A program made the translations under genes and the position numbers. From the NCBI GenBank assembly GCA_003327425.1, contig QOQW01000001.1, forward strand, positions 372,001 to 436,000: DNA of 64,000 bases, written 5' to 3'. A model generated the notes under the pieces. That model was not told where the DNA came from, ran no database searches, and saw nothing but the letters and a program-made list of their open reading frames with translations. This DNA comes from Candidatus Ozemibacter sibiricus (lineage in GTDB: Bacteria; Muiribacteriota; Ozemobacteria; Ozemobacterales; Ozemobacteraceae). The stretch's first letter is position 1, and every line of letters starts with the position of its first letter. This document shows, piece by piece, positions 32,555 to 41,614 of the stretch.

Positions 32555-35224
32555 ATGACTCTGCAGCGGCGGCTGGCCCAGGGGATCGGGGTGATCCTGG
32601 CCGGGCTTCTCATCTTTCTTGGTTTCACGACGAACTCCTTCCATCAGATCGATCAATTCATCACCTCCACTCTTTTCCAAGAGATCGAGATCGCCAGGGA
32701 CTACGAGCACCTGGCCGACCTGTGGGTGGAGATCGACGATCTAGTGCAGCAGCATCTGTCCGATCACCGACGGACCGCCGCCCTGGTTCCTGAGGAGATG
32801 GTCCAGCGCTTCGAGCAATCGCTGGAACGGTTGGACGGGAAGATGACCGAGCCGGCTTATCGGGCGTCGTTCGCGCCGGTCCAGGGCGCGGCCCAGTCCT
32901 ATCTCAAGAAGTTGCGCGACCTCGAGCGGCAGGCCGCCCGGCGGGCGGCCCTGGCCCGGCGGGAAATCCAACGGCGGGACGGCGCGGGGCAGGCGATGAT
33001 CACCAAGGTCGGCGACCTGCTGAGCCGATACCGGAAGATGATCGCCGACTTTTCGGAGACCCTCAAGAATGATGATTTCCAGGCCTCGCTCGGGACGACC
33101 TCGACGTTGATGGTCAAGATCTCGCGCATCGAACGCGATCTGGATATCGCCGAGAACGAGGTGGCGCTCTACCTCAGCTTGCGCAATGAGCCGTCCGCCG
33201 GGGTGGCCACGGCCCCGGTCGACCGGACCGCGGTCGCCGAGCGGGTGCAGAAGCGGTTGCAAGCGGTGATCGGCTTGCTGAGCCGATCGATCGAAGAGAC
33301 CACCAATCCGCTGCAATTGCGGGTCTTCAGCAGCATCCGGACCAAGATCCAGGAATTCCGGCGGAGCTTCGCCGAACTCCGGGATTCCTTGGAACATTCC
33401 GACAGCGAGAAGCTCGAACTCGACGATCTGGTCGGCACGCTGGCCAGCGATCTGGAAGCCCTGCGCCGGCGAGGGGTGGGCATGGCCTTTCGGGAGGCCC
33501 AGGTCTTCTGGCAGCGCATCGGTCAGACGTCAGAGGGCCTGCTCTCGCGGATCCGGGCCAATCGGCAGGCCGGGCTGGCCCTGCTCCTTCTTGTACTGTT
33601 GCTGGGATCCTATGTGGCCATCGTCTTCCCGCGTCGGATCGGCGGTCCCTTGATGAAGCTCGCCAGGGCGGTGGAAGAATTCCGCTTGGGGAAGGAGTTC
33701 CCGGAACCGGCCCCCACCGGGACCATCGAGATCGATACCCTGGCCAACGCCTTCCACCAAGGATCCCAACGGCTGAATGCCCAGGCCGCGCTCAATCAGA
33801 AATACCTCACTACCATCCGGGAACTCGACCAGGTCTATCGCGAACTGCAGAGCCCACCTGGCGAAGAGGAGCTGGATGCCCCGCGGCAGCGCCTCGAGAA
33901 GGCGGTCAACATGGTCCTGGAGCAACTGCTGGAAAACATTCCGCAGATCGATCTGGTGAAGTTGATGTATTTTCCGCGGGATGCCGAAGGTCGCCCGCAG
34001 ACCAATGGGCCCCTGGTGCGGCTGGGCGAGACGCATACCAGCCCCGCTTTCCGGGAAAGCCCGGAGTTCGCCGAGTATGCCGAATCGCTAGGCATGGCCC
34101 AGGGGCGTGAGGAGAGCATTCCCCTGGGAGAAGGCCTGACGGGCTGGTTCTTCTGCCATGTCACGCCGACCACCGTCGGCGTCAACGATCAAGGGTTGTT
34201 TCCGGTGTATCCGATCACCCCCATCCGCGATCTCCCCCCCCTCCAGGACCGCACCCTCGAGAAGGGGCTGCGAGGATGCCTGTACCTGGAGAAGATCCAG
34301 CGGCCGAATGTTCCACTCGACCTCGACAGCAGCACGGAAGTGCCCGCGCTGGGCGCCCTCTTCGTCTACTTTTCCCGACCCGATGTCCGGTTGTCCTGGC
34401 AGGATCTCTCATTCATCAAGATCATCGCCAGCCAGCTTGGTTCGGTGCTCGAAATCCACTACCTGCAAGTGGAAAGCGAGAAGATGCGGCGGATGGCCCA
34501 TCAGCTGCAGATGGCCCGGGAGATCCAGGAGAACCTCCTGCCGACCAGCATCCCGGAGGTTCCAGGCCTGGTCCTCGACGCCGCCAGCAAGCCGGCGGCC
34601 GATGTGGGTGGCGACTACTACGACTGTTTCCCGGTCGGGGCTACCCGTCTGGGGGTGGTGATCGCCGACGCGGCGGGCAAGAACGTGCCGGCGGCCATTC
34701 TGATGACCGTGCTCAAGACGACGCTTTCCACCATGGACAAGGAAACCATGACGGCTTCTGATGTGTTGACCAAGGCCAATGCCATCATCCTGCGCAACAT
34801 CACCAGCGATCGCTTCATCACGGCCATGTACGCTATAATCGATGCCGTGACCGGCGAGGTGGAACTCTCGTCGGCGGGCCACAATCCAGCGCTGATCGTC
34901 ACCGGCCACGGCGCCCAGCGTGCGATCCAGGAGAAAGCCGTGCCTGGCCTTCCTCTCGGCATCACGGAAGTCACCTATCTCGCCCAGCGCTTCCAGCTGA
35001 AACGCGGCGATCTCCTCGTCCTGTACACCGATGGGGTCACCGATGCCCGCAATCTGGCCAAGCAGTCCTTCGGGATGTCGGGGTTGAAACGGTACCTCGC
35101 CGGCCCGCGCACGGCGCGCATGGCGCACGGCTTGATCGAGGTGGTGCAGGAGTTCGCCGAAGGCATGCCCCAGCAGGATGACATCACCGCCCTGACCATC
35201 GAATTCCAGGGGAGAGCGGCATGA
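32555..35224 (+). CDS. membrane-bound SpoIIE/RsbU-type PP2C phosphatase with HAMP- and GAF-like domains
   Basis: An 889-residue protein. The first membrane helix (about 8-30) and a second (about 345-365) bracket a 310-residue, highly helical extracytoplasmic sensor with coiled-coil stretches. A HAMP-like segment (VFPRRIGGPLMKLARAVEEF) and a GAF-like domain (about 450-640) follow. The C-terminal SpoIIE phosphatase (about 650-885) has LPTSIPEVPG, ADVGGDYYDCF, IADAAGKNVPAAI, SSAGHNPALIV, YTDGVTDARN and QQDDITALTI. It would dephosphorylate an anti-sigma antagonist (STAS) protein; one is encoded 3 kb away. Start placed at the ATG (32555) rather than the GTG at 32549. Overlaps the methyltransferase gene. 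Confidence 0.9.
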   Translation: MTLQRRLAQGIGVILAGLLIFLGFTTNSFHQIDQFITSTLFQEIEIARDYEHLADLWVEIDDLVQQHLSDHRRTAALVPEEMVQRFEQSLERLDGKMTEPAYRASFAPVQGAAQSYLKKLRDLERQAARRAALARREIQRRDGAGQAMITKVGDLLSRYRKMIADFSETLKNDDFQASLGTTSTLMVKISRIERDLDIAENEVALYLSLRNEPSAGVATAPVDRTAVAERVQKRLQAVIGLLSRSIEETTNPLQLRVFSSIRTKIQEFRRSFAELRDSLEHSDSEKLELDDLVGTLASDLEALRRRGVGMAFREAQVFWQRIGQTSEGLLSRIRANRQAGLALLLLVLLLGSYVAIVFPRRIGGPLMKLARAVEEFRLGKEFPEPAPTGTIEIDTLANAFHQGSQRLNAQAALNQKYLTTIRELDQVYRELQSPPGEEELDAPRQRLEKAVNMVLEQLLENIPQIDLVKLMYFPRDAEGRPQTNGPLVRLGETHTSPAFRESPEFAEYAESLGMAQGREESIPLGEGLTGWFFCHVTPTTVGVNDQGLFPVYPITPIRDLPPLQDRTLEKGLRGCLYLEKIQRPNVPLDLDSSTEVPALGALFVYFSRPDVRLSWQDLSFIKIIASQLGSVLEIHYLQVESEKMRRMAHQLQMAREIQENLLPTSIPEVPGLVLDAASKPAADVGGDYYDCFPVGATRLGVVIADAAGKNVPAAILMTVLKTTLSTMDKETMTASDVLTKANAIILRNITSDRFITAMYAIIDAVTGEVELSSAGHNPALIVTGHGAQRAIQEKAVPGLPLGITEVTYLAQRFQLKRGDLLVLYTDGVTDARNLAKQSFGMSGLKRYLAGPRTARMAHGLIEVVQEFAEGMPQQDDITALTIEFQGRAA

Positions 35225-35892
35225 GCCCGCAGGTGGAGAGCGGCTCGCGCCACTACTGGGACCGCACCTGGTCCCGTTTCCTGCGCCATCAGGGCATGAT
35301 CGCGCCGTCGGCCAAGCTCATCCAGCAACTGATTCCCCACCTCCGACGGAATGACTGGGTGCTCGACCTCGGCTGCGGCGAGGGGCGCAATACGATCTAC
35401 CTCAGTCGGATCGGCTATCAGAGCGTGGGGCTCGACCTGTCCCGCAAGGCGGTCCAGGTGTTGGCCAACAACCTGTTCGAGGAAGAAGTGCGGGCGGTGG
35501 GGATGGTCGGCGACGCTCGGCGACTGCCTTTCCGGGCGGCGGTCTTCGATGGCCTGGTGGCCCATCACCTGTTCGACCACCTCGACGGCAAGGGGTTCGA
35601 GGCGGCGTTCGCCGAAGCGCGCCGGGTGCTGCGGCCGGGCGGGGTCATGCTGTTGACGATGGGCAGCTTCGGGCATCTGCGGGCGGACGCCCACGTGGCC
35701 TGCCGCGATGATGGCTCCCTGGTGTTCACGGCCGGGCCCAACAAAGGCATGCTGGTCCGACCTTTCGAGGCTGCCCCCCTCCACGACCTGGAGGCGCAAG
35801 GCTGGGACGTCCTCAAAGATGAGCTGACCCCTCGCGGCAGCAAGATCATGGTCTTGCGTCGCCGCGATTCCTCGGGGCCGGCTGCGGTCTGA
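35221..35892 (+). CDS. class I SAM-dependent methyltransferase, substrate unknown
   Basis: A 223-residue Rossmann methyltransferase. Motif I is VLDLGCGEGRN (about 47-57), the acidic end of strand 2 is VGLDLS, and the motif IV region reads FDGLVAHHLFDHL, followed by ARRVLRPGGVMLL. This is the UbiE/Methyltransf_11 pattern, from which no substrate can be inferred. The ATG overlaps the phosphatase stop, so it is translationally coupled to a signalling protein. It ends in an intrinsic terminator. Confidence 0.88.
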   Translation: MSPQVESGSRHYWDRTWSRFLRHQGMIAPSAKLIQQLIPHLRRNDWVLDLGCGEGRNTIYLSRIGYQSVGLDLSRKAVQVLANNLFEEEVRAVGMVGDARRLPFRAAVFDGLVAHHLFDHLDGKGFEAAFAEARRVLRPGGVMLLTMGSFGHLRADAHVACRDDGSLVFTAGPNKGMLVRPFEAAPLHDLEAQGWDVLKDELTPRGSKIMVLRRRDSSGPAAV

Positions 35893-35918
35893 CCGCGGTC
35901 AGCCGCGCGGTCCTTTTT
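35891..35918 (+). terminator. intrinsic terminator after the methyltransferase
   Basis: Seven perfect pairs (GACCGCG with CGCGGTC), eight-base loop, then CTTTTT. It starts at the stop codon. The rest of the gap to 36146 shows no gene or other signal I can name. Confidence 0.75.
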
Positions 35919-36145
35919 CCACCTTGTTAGGTTGACGCTGACGCCCCCGGGCCCACGTCGAGCGATCTTCTTCTCGGTCTGTCGCCCCACCTGAGCCAGG
36001 GTGGTGCTGTCGCTTCTTCGATGGTGTGAGAACCGGCTCGATCGCCTCTTCGGTGAACGGTACGGGAGGGTGGGGCAGAAGGCCTGAAGATCGACTGGAA
36101 GAAGAGCGAAAAGGCGGGAGAGAGGCGGCAGAAGAGGACGCCGGA

Positions 36146-37735
36146 TCAGGATGACGAGGTGGTGGGATCGAGGGGCGGATGGATGGCCTGGGCGGCGGTG
36201 ACGCGGTTGCGCCCGTTCTCCTTGGACCGGTAGAGTGCCTCGTCGGCGGCCTTGATCAGGGCCTCCGCTTCGGTGGCGCTGTCGGGATGGACGGAGACCC
36301 CGAAGCTGGCGGTGATGCGGATGGTCTTGCCATTGTGTTCGATGACTTCGTGTTCGATCGACTTGCGGACCCGCTCGGCGACGGCCAGGGCCCCGGCCAT
36401 GTCGGTCTCGGGGAGGACCAGGGCGAATTCCTCCCCGCCGTAGCGGACCGGCAGATCGTGGGTGCGCACCGCCTTGCGCATGATGGAGGCGACGCGTTTG
36501 AGCACCTCATCGCCGGTCTGGTGGCCGTAGGTGTCGTTCAGCTTCTTGAAGTGATCGATGTCGATCATGATCAAGGCGAGATTCCGCTTGAACCGGACCG
36601 CACGTTTGAACTCATCGGCCAGGCGCTGCTTGAAATAGCGGTGCAGGTAGAGATGGGTCATGCCGTCAGTGATGGCCTGCTCGTACAGCTTGGCGTTCTT
36701 GACGGCGGCCCCCAGCTGGACGGCGAAGACTTTGATCAAGCGCTGGTCGCGCTCGGTGAAATCGCCCTGGCTGATCTTTTCCGAGAGGTGCATGAGGCCG
36801 AGGAATTCGCCCTGATGGATGATGGGAACGATGATGAAGGTGTTGCCGAAGATGCGGCTGTCGAGTTCATTGAGGTGCAGGTCGTTCAGGCCATTGGCTG
36901 TGCGGATCAGAGGGACTTTGTGCTGCAGCAGGTGGTGGCAGAGGGGGGAATCGGCCAGCGGCAGGTGCTCGGGCAGATTGGCGGAATCGCCCAGGTGGCT
37001 GCACAGCGTGAACCGCTCGGTATCTTCGTCATAGAGCCAGATGCTGCCGCGGGTGACTTCGGAGATTTCGGAAGTCGCGTTCATGGCCATGTCGAGGAGG
37101 GTCTTCAGCTGCAGCTCGGAGGCGATCATCTGGGTGGCCTGGTACAGGATGCTCACCTCCTGGATCTTCTCGTCGAGCCGTTTATTGGTCTCGCGCAGCT
37201 CGGACAGGAGGAGGAAGTTGTTGATGGCCACCGAGATATTGCGGGAAAGGGTGGTGAGGAAGCTGGTCTCCTTTTCGGAGAAGGGGCTGCGTTTGAGTTT
37301 CTGGCCGACGACCAGCAGGCCGATCAGCTTCTCGCGGACTTTGAGGATGGAGATGCTGTTGAGGTCGTCGGCGGCGAACTGGGCGATCAGGTGCTTGAGG
37401 TACGGGAAATCGGCCGCACTGAAGGTGATGGGATCGGCCAGTTTCTCGAGGGCATCGACTTCTTCGCGCGTGAGGACGACGCTGGCCTTGCGGGCGGAGA
37501 GTTTCCAGGAGCAGCGGAGGGAGAGCTCCCCCGACATGCTGTCATACAGGAAGATGCCGCCCTTGCTGACGCCGAGGGTGCCTAGGAGCAGGTGCAGGAG
37601 CGATTTGAGCTGGGTTTCGAAGCTGGTGACCCGACAGAGTTCTTCCCCGATGTCGCTGAGGGCTTTCAGGACGTACTCGTACCGAAGAACCTGTTCTTGG
37701 TAGGATTGGTCCTGGGGTTGCCTCTCGTCGGCCAT
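36146..37735 (-). CDS. diguanylate cyclase with two GAF-like domains
   Basis: A 529-residue cytoplasmic protein making cyclic di-GMP. Two GAF-like domains (about 30-175 and 195-345) are joined by a helical linker. The GGDEF domain has MIDIDHFKKLNDTYGHQTGDEVL, the active-site signature GGEEF and the C-terminal ADEALYRSKENGRN. An inhibitory I-site, RTHD, lies five residues before GGEEF, so product feedback is expected. It begins eight bases after the STAS gene, suggesting that stress-type partner switching and c-di-GMP output are co-expressed. Confidence 0.94.
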   Translation of the reverse strand: MADERQPQDQSYQEQVLRYEYVLKALSDIGEELCRVTSFETQLKSLLHLLLGTLGVSKGGIFLYDSMSGELSLRCSWKLSARKASVVLTREEVDALEKLADPITFSAADFPYLKHLIAQFAADDLNSISILKVREKLIGLLVVGQKLKRSPFSEKETSFLTTLSRNISVAINNFLLLSELRETNKRLDEKIQEVSILYQATQMIASELQLKTLLDMAMNATSEISEVTRGSIWLYDEDTERFTLCSHLGDSANLPEHLPLADSPLCHHLLQHKVPLIRTANGLNDLHLNELDSRIFGNTFIIVPIIHQGEFLGLMHLSEKISQGDFTERDQRLIKVFAVQLGAAVKNAKLYEQAITDGMTHLYLHRYFKQRLADEFKRAVRFKRNLALIMIDIDHFKKLNDTYGHQTGDEVLKRVASIMRKAVRTHDLPVRYGGEEFALVLPETDMAGALAVAERVRKSIEHEVIEHNGKTIRITASFGVSVHPDSATEAEALIKAADEALYRSKENGRNRVTAAQAIHPPLDPTTSSS

Positions 37736-37743
37736 CGAAACGA

Positions 37744-38094
37744 TCAGGCTTTATAGGCCTTCACCGCGTCGGCTTCGGCATCGAACGCCTGGGCGAACTG
37801 CAACAGGCCCATCATCTCGAAGGTCTTGCGGTTGGTGGGGGTCAGATTGGTGAAGGCCAGGGCTCCCCCGGCTTCTTCGATGGCTTCGATGACGCCGATC
37901 AGGATCGAGATGCCGATGCTGTTGATCAACGGGGATTGTTCCAGGTTGATGACGATCTTCTTGATCCCTTTGCCCAGGCTGTCCGAGCAGATGGTGTCGA
38001 CCTGCTCCGCGCCAAGGTCGTTGAGATAGCCCTTGGTCCGGATGATCAGGACAGGCCCATCGACCTGGTGAACCAGTGAGAATTCCTCTGCCAT
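37744..38094 (-). CDS. STAS-domain anti-sigma factor antagonist
   Basis: A 116-residue SpoIIAA/RsbV-like protein. The STAS fold is seen in VLIIRTKGYLNDLGAEQV, KIVINLEQSPLINSIGISIL and FTNLTPTNRKTFEMMGLLQF. The Ser in INSIG is the usual phosphorylation site. It would be phosphorylated by an RsbW-like kinase (none in this window) and reset by a SpoIIE phosphatase such as those at 32555 and 43300. The ATG at 38094 has GGAG ahead and a good promoter; the much longer reading frame upstream is spurious. Confidence 0.92.
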   Translation of the reverse strand: MAEEFSLVHQVDGPVLIIRTKGYLNDLGAEQVDTICSDSLGKGIKKIVINLEQSPLINSIGISILIGVIEAIEEAGGALAFTNLTPTNRKTFEMMGLLQFAQAFDAEADAVKAYKA

Positions 38095-38125
38095 ATTGGC
38101 TCCTGCTGACCCCGAAATGATCTCA

Positions 38126-38154
38126 ATCCTATCAGATGTGCGGCGCCATTGCAA
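38126..38154 (-). promoter_or_regulatory. promoter of the STAS-GGDEF unit
   Basis: Leftward TTGCAA (38154-38149), 17-base spacer ending TGA, TAGGAT (38131-38126). The predicted start is near 38119, about 25 bases before the ATG. Confidence 0.62.
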
Positions 38155-38244
38155 CGCAGTCGGATCGTGCCCGAGAGGCAGATCCGGTGTGAGCTTACCA
38201 CAAATCCCAGGGGGAGACAACCGGAATCGCGCGAGGAATTTTCC

Positions 38245-38272
38245 TTGCCTTTTTTCCGATTTTCGATATTTT
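38245..38272 (+). promoter_or_regulatory. possible promoter of the 38284 membrane protein
   Basis: TTGCCT, 16 bases, TATTTT inside an AT-rich pocket unusual for this region. If used, the transcript would start only a few bases before the ATG at 38284, where no ribosome site is seen. Weak. Confidence 0.3.
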
Positions 38273-38283
38273 CGTTGACCCTG

Positions 38284-39033
38284 ATGTGGCGTTCCAGGAT
38301 ACAACATGGCGTCCGTTGGGCTGGCCTCCTGGTGGCCGTCCTGCTCCTCGCGCGCTGGGTGGCCCGAGCCGAGGCCGTGGCAATGCACGGACTGACGCCG
38401 GTGGGCCTGAAACTCTGGATCACCCAGCTGCAGTTCGCGGCGACCACGATAAGATGGTACTGGTGGGGAACCGGCCTGCTCGCCCTTCTGCTCGGATTGG
38501 TGGCGGGGCTGCCGTCGGCGATCTTCATTCCGGCCGGGCTGATCCTGCTGCCTCCGTGGGCTGTTCTGGCCGCTCTTGCGGCGGCCCAGACCGTGGCTTC
38601 GGCGGTGGTCTGGGGCATCGTGCGGCGCTTCCAGCTGGCCGATCCCGCCAAAGAGCTGTTCCCGCCGACCGTGGGCGATTTCGGGGCAGAGAGCATGCGC
38701 CTCACCTTCTGGCCTCGGTTGTTCCCTGCCTTCCCGCTGAGATTTCTCGATGCGGTGGCCGCGGCGCGGATCCCGCCGACCCACTCGCTGGCCATGCACC
38801 TGTTGCCGATGGCTCTGGGCAACACCTTGCGGCTGGCCATCCATGTCGGTTGGTTCCATTTCCTGCTGGCCGTAGTGGTCGATTTCCGGCCGTTCCCCGA
38901 CTGGGACCTGGGTTGGTTCCTGGCCTTGACCCTGGGTGAATGTCTGGGGTTCCTGCTCCCCGAAATGCCGGAAGTCGCCCCCGCTCCGGCGCGAGCGCGG
39001 CAGATCGTCAGGACCCTGGCCCGGCAGTCCTGA
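38284..39033 (+). CDS. multi-pass membrane protein, VTT/DedA-like at best
   Basis: A 249-residue protein with about five hydrophobic helices. The segment GLPSAIFIPAGLILLPPWAVLAALAAAQ, then a run ending in WGIVRRF, resembles the loop and helix of VTT (SNARE-associated/DedA) proteins: a proline-glycine turn and Gly/Ala-rich helices. The match is weak. No partner is obvious; it stands alone between the STAS and transketolase genes. Start at 38284 is the ATG nearest the first helix; no Shine-Dalgarno is seen and the frame is open upstream to 38149. Confidence 0.62.
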   Translation: MWRSRIQHGVRWAGLLVAVLLLARWVARAEAVAMHGLTPVGLKLWITQLQFAATTIRWYWWGTGLLALLLGLVAGLPSAIFIPAGLILLPPWAVLAALAAAQTVASAVVWGIVRRFQLADPAKELFPPTVGDFGAESMRLTFWPRLFPAFPLRFLDAVAAARIPPTHSLAMHLLPMALGNTLRLAIHVGWFHFLLAVVVDFRPFPDWDLGWFLALTLGECLGFLLPEMPEVAPAPARARQIVRTLARQS

Positions 39034-39120
39034 CCGTTGCCTCAGGACAAGGTTCTCATCTGGGGGCACCGCTTGGGCAGGGTCAGGGGCGTCCGCCGGG
39101 TGGCGTTTCCTTTCCTTGGA

Positions 39121-39129
39121 TGTTATAGT
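39121..39129 (+). promoter_or_regulatory. extended -10 before transketolase
   Basis: TGT followed by TATAGT (39124-39129), about 60 bases before the ATG. The -35 position (TGGCGT) is poor, so recognition would depend on the extended -10. Confidence 0.45.
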
Positions 39130-39187
39130 TACGGGCGGTCCGGTGCTTGATCCTGCCCGGCCGACCTGCAATGCCTGAGGAGGTTCC

Positions 39188-41050
39188 ATGAGTCGCCAGC
39201 CAGCGTTGATTCGCGAATTGAAACACCGGGCGGCCCGCATCCGGTGGATGTCGTTGAAAAGCACGGCCCAGGCCGGTTCCGGTCATCCGACGTCCTGCAA
39301 TTCGGCCGCCGACCTGTTGGCCGCCCTGTTCTTCCATGTCATGCGCTACGATCCCCAGAATCCTGGCTCGTCAGCCAACGATCGTCTGGTCCTGTCGAAG
39401 GGACATGCCGCTCCTGCCCTCTACGCGGCCTGGTGCGAAGCCGGATACCTGACCGAAGAGCAGGTCTATACCCTGCGGCAGATGAACTCGCCGATCGAAG
39501 GGCATCCGATGCCCTATCTGCCCTTCGTCGATGTCGCCACCGGGTCGTTGGGCCAGGGGCTCTCGGTCGGGCTGGGCATCGCCTTGCATCAGGCCAAGGT
39601 GATGAAGAATGACGCCCGCACTTTCGTCCTCTTAGGAGATGGAGAAATGGCCGAAGGCTCGGTCTGGGAAGCCTTCGCTCTGGCGGCTCACCTGAAGATG
39701 GACAACCTGATGGCCATCGTCGACGTCAACCGCCTCGGCCAGAGTCGTGAAACCATGCATGGGCACGACCTGCGGGCCTATGCGCGCAAGGTGGAGGCCT
39801 TCGGGTGGGAAGCCCTGACCTGCAACGGGCATGATTTCGAGGATATCCTGACCGCCTTCCAGCGTGCGCTCAAAGTCAAGGGAAAACCCGCCTGCATCCT
39901 GGCCAAGACGATCAAGGGGTACGGGGTATCGGCCATCGCCGACCTCGACAACTGGCACGGCAAACCATTGAAGCCCGGTCCTGAACTGGATAAGGCGCTC
40001 GAGGAAGTGGCGGCCGATCTGATGAAAACGCCGCCCAAGCCGTCGATTCCCAAGCCGTCGGCCACCCAGGCTCCGCCATTGGCCAGCGAACGGCCCGCCA
40101 GCTTCCCCCCGCCGCCCTATGCCCCGGACGCCAAGGTCGCCACCCGCCAGGCCGTGGGCGATGCCCTCCTGGCCCTGGGCGGGGCCGACTCGCGCATCTG
40201 GGTGATCGACGGCGATACCCAGAATTCGACCTATTCGCAGAAATTCGCCGACCGGTACCCCGACCGGTTCGTCGAATGCTTCATTGCCGAGCAGAACATG
40301 GCCGGTATCGCTGCCGGCCTGGCAGCCCGCGGGCTGATTCCGTTCGGGGTCACTTTCGGCGCCTTCCTGGCGCGGGCCTTCGACCAGATCCGCATGAGCG
40401 CGCTGTCTGGGCTTCCCGTCAAATTCCTGGGAACCCACGCCGGTATTTCGATCGGCGAGGACGGCCCCTCTCAGATGGCCCTCGAAGACCTCGCCTTCTT
40501 CCGCACCCTGCCGAATGGCGCGGTCCTGTACCCCTCGGATGCCGTTTCCGCCTATGGCACCATCCTGGCCCTGGCCAGGCACAACGGCCCGGGGTACGTG
40601 CGACTGTCACGGCCGGCGACCCCGATTCTGTACCCTGTCGGAGAGCAGTTCCCGCTGGGCGAGATCAAGATCATCCATGCCGGGAAAGCCCCCAAACTGA
40701 CCGTCATTTCGGCGGGAGTCATCATCCATGAAGTTCTGCGGGCGCTGAAGGATCATCCCAACGCGCATCAGGTCCAGGTGATCGACCTGTACTGCCTCAA
40801 GCCCTTCCCGACCGCGCAGGTGGCAGAGGCGGTGGGGGCGACCGGCGGCCGGGTGGTCGTCTTCGAGGAGCATGCGCCGGCTGGCGGCATCGGCGAGGCA
40901 GTGGCCACCGCCCTGGCGGGCAAGATCCGCGAATGGACCCACGTCGCGGTCGATCGCGTGCCCCGATCCGGGCCCCCCGAAGCCTTGCTGGCGTCGTTCG
41001 GCCTTTCGGCCAGCACCATCCGCGAGCGCCTCACCCAACTGCTGGCCTGA
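39188..41050 (+). CDS. tkt: transketolase, single-chain
   Basis: A 620-residue thiamine-diphosphate enzyme of the non-oxidative pentose phosphate pathway. The N-terminal half has AGSGHPTSCNSAADLLAALF, SKGHAAPALYA, GSLGQGLSVGLG and the ThDP motif GDGEMAEGSVWEA...VDVN. The pyrimidine half has the catalytic Glu in ECFIAEQNMAGIAAGLA and THAGISIGEDGP. A Pro-rich linker of about 30 residues joins the halves, which many bacteria encode as separate genes or as a longer 660-residue form. The short length resembles the animal-type subgroup. The ATG at 39188 follows GAGGAGG. Confidence 0.94.
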   Translation: MSRQPALIRELKHRAARIRWMSLKSTAQAGSGHPTSCNSAADLLAALFFHVMRYDPQNPGSSANDRLVLSKGHAAPALYAAWCEAGYLTEEQVYTLRQMNSPIEGHPMPYLPFVDVATGSLGQGLSVGLGIALHQAKVMKNDARTFVLLGDGEMAEGSVWEAFALAAHLKMDNLMAIVDVNRLGQSRETMHGHDLRAYARKVEAFGWEALTCNGHDFEDILTAFQRALKVKGKPACILAKTIKGYGVSAIADLDNWHGKPLKPGPELDKALEEVAADLMKTPPKPSIPKPSATQAPPLASERPASFPPPPYAPDAKVATRQAVGDALLALGGADSRIWVIDGDTQNSTYSQKFADRYPDRFVECFIAEQNMAGIAAGLAARGLIPFGVTFGAFLARAFDQIRMSALSGLPVKFLGTHAGISIGEDGPSQMALEDLAFFRTLPNGAVLYPSDAVSAYGTILALARHNGPGYVRLSRPATPILYPVGEQFPLGEIKIIHAGKAPKLTVISAGVIIHEVLRALKDHPNAHQVQVIDLYCLKPFPTAQVAEAVGATGGRVVVFEEHAPAGGIGEAVATALAGKIREWTHVAVDRVPRSGPPEALLASFGLSASTIRERLTQLLA

Positions 41051-41069
41051 TCCTCTACCGCCTTCCAAC

Positions 41070-41107
41070 AGGCTGGGCTCCTGGTCTTGGGGTCCAGCCT
41101 CTTTTCT
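41070..41107 (+). terminator. intrinsic terminator after transketolase
   Basis: Seven perfect pairs (AGGCTGG with CCAGCCT) around 17 bases, followed by CTTTTCTT. It lies 20 bases after the stop. Confidence 0.65.
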
Positions 41108-41344
41108 TGGCGCCCCCTGAGAAACGTAGTCAGAAGCTCCTGCCCCATCCTCAGAGTCGGGAATTACTCGCCTTTCCTCAAGTTATTGATAGGTCGTTGG
41201 GGTACCCCATGAAAGGGCGGCGCCTTCGCCGTCGATGGTCGGCCAGCCATTCGCAAAAAAATGAGGCAAGGGAAAAGTCTTCTGGCATCCACCCAGATCG
41301 GGATGTCGGTGGCGCCGTTGGTCATCGTCTGTGATTGTCTGTCG

Positions 41345-41390
41345 TTGTCGGCGTGACGATCCTTCGGAAAATAGCATCAGACGCCGACAA
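41345..41390. repeat. ten-base perfect inverted repeat
   Basis: TTGTCGGCGT (41345-41354) pairs with ACGCCGACAA (41381-41390), enclosing 26 bases that include a small TCC-TTC-GGA hairpin. The right arm overlaps the start of the first direct repeat; the second repeat has no matching left arm. Confidence 0.6.
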
Positions 41391-41458
41391 GGGTCATGGA
41401 TTTGTTTGCCTCCTTACTTCGGGCCGGGGTACCCCCCGGCTCATTTTTTTTCTGGGGC
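41382..41458 (+). repeat. direct repeat copy 1 with built-in intrinsic terminator
   Basis: 77 bases. The first 52 are identical to copy 2. The 3' part holds a seven-pair stem, GCCGGGG (41423-41429) with CCCCGGC (41434-41440), loop TACC, followed by TCA and eight T. This is a strong plus-strand terminator shape. Confidence 0.85.
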
Positions 41459-41505
41459 GAGGCATCGGAACGCCGGAAAAAGATTGTCAACAAAACTCGC
41501 TTGGG

Positions 41506-41584
41506 CGCCGACAAGGGTCATGGATTTGTTTGCCTCCTTACTTCGGGCCGGGGTACCCTCCCCGGCTCATTTTTTTCCTGGGGC
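41506..41584 (+). repeat. direct repeat copy 2 with built-in intrinsic terminator
   Basis: 79 bases, 124 bases downstream of copy 1. Differences are confined to the hairpin loop (TACCCT, two bases longer) and the T-run length (seven). Both stem arms, GCCGGGG (41547-41553) and CCCCGGC (41560-41566), are unchanged. It ends 37 bases before the uridine kinase start codon. Confidence 0.85.
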
Positions 41585-41605
41585 CTTCGCGAAATGACGG
41601 AAGTA

Positions 41606-41614
41606 TGCTACCAT
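41606..41614 (+). promoter_or_regulatory. extended -10 directly before the uridine kinase gene
   Basis: TGC followed by TACCAT (41609-41614); a poor TTCGCG sits 17 bases upstream. A start seven bases after the -10 would fall at or next to the ATG at 41622, implying a leaderless message. No ribosome site is visible before that ATG. Confidence 0.4.

Noticed and set aside
37744-39264. 506-residue minus-strand frame containing the STAS domain at its end
   Set aside because: Only the last 116 residues are STAS. The rest is antisense to the membrane protein and low in recognisable structure; a promoter and ribosome site sit directly before the 116-residue version.
41382-41584. Two-unit direct repeat considered as a CRISPR remnant
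   Set aside because: Units are about 78 bases with a terminator hairpin and T-run, only two copies, with a 47-base interval and no cas genes. It fits a regulatory or dispersed repeat, not a CRISPR array.
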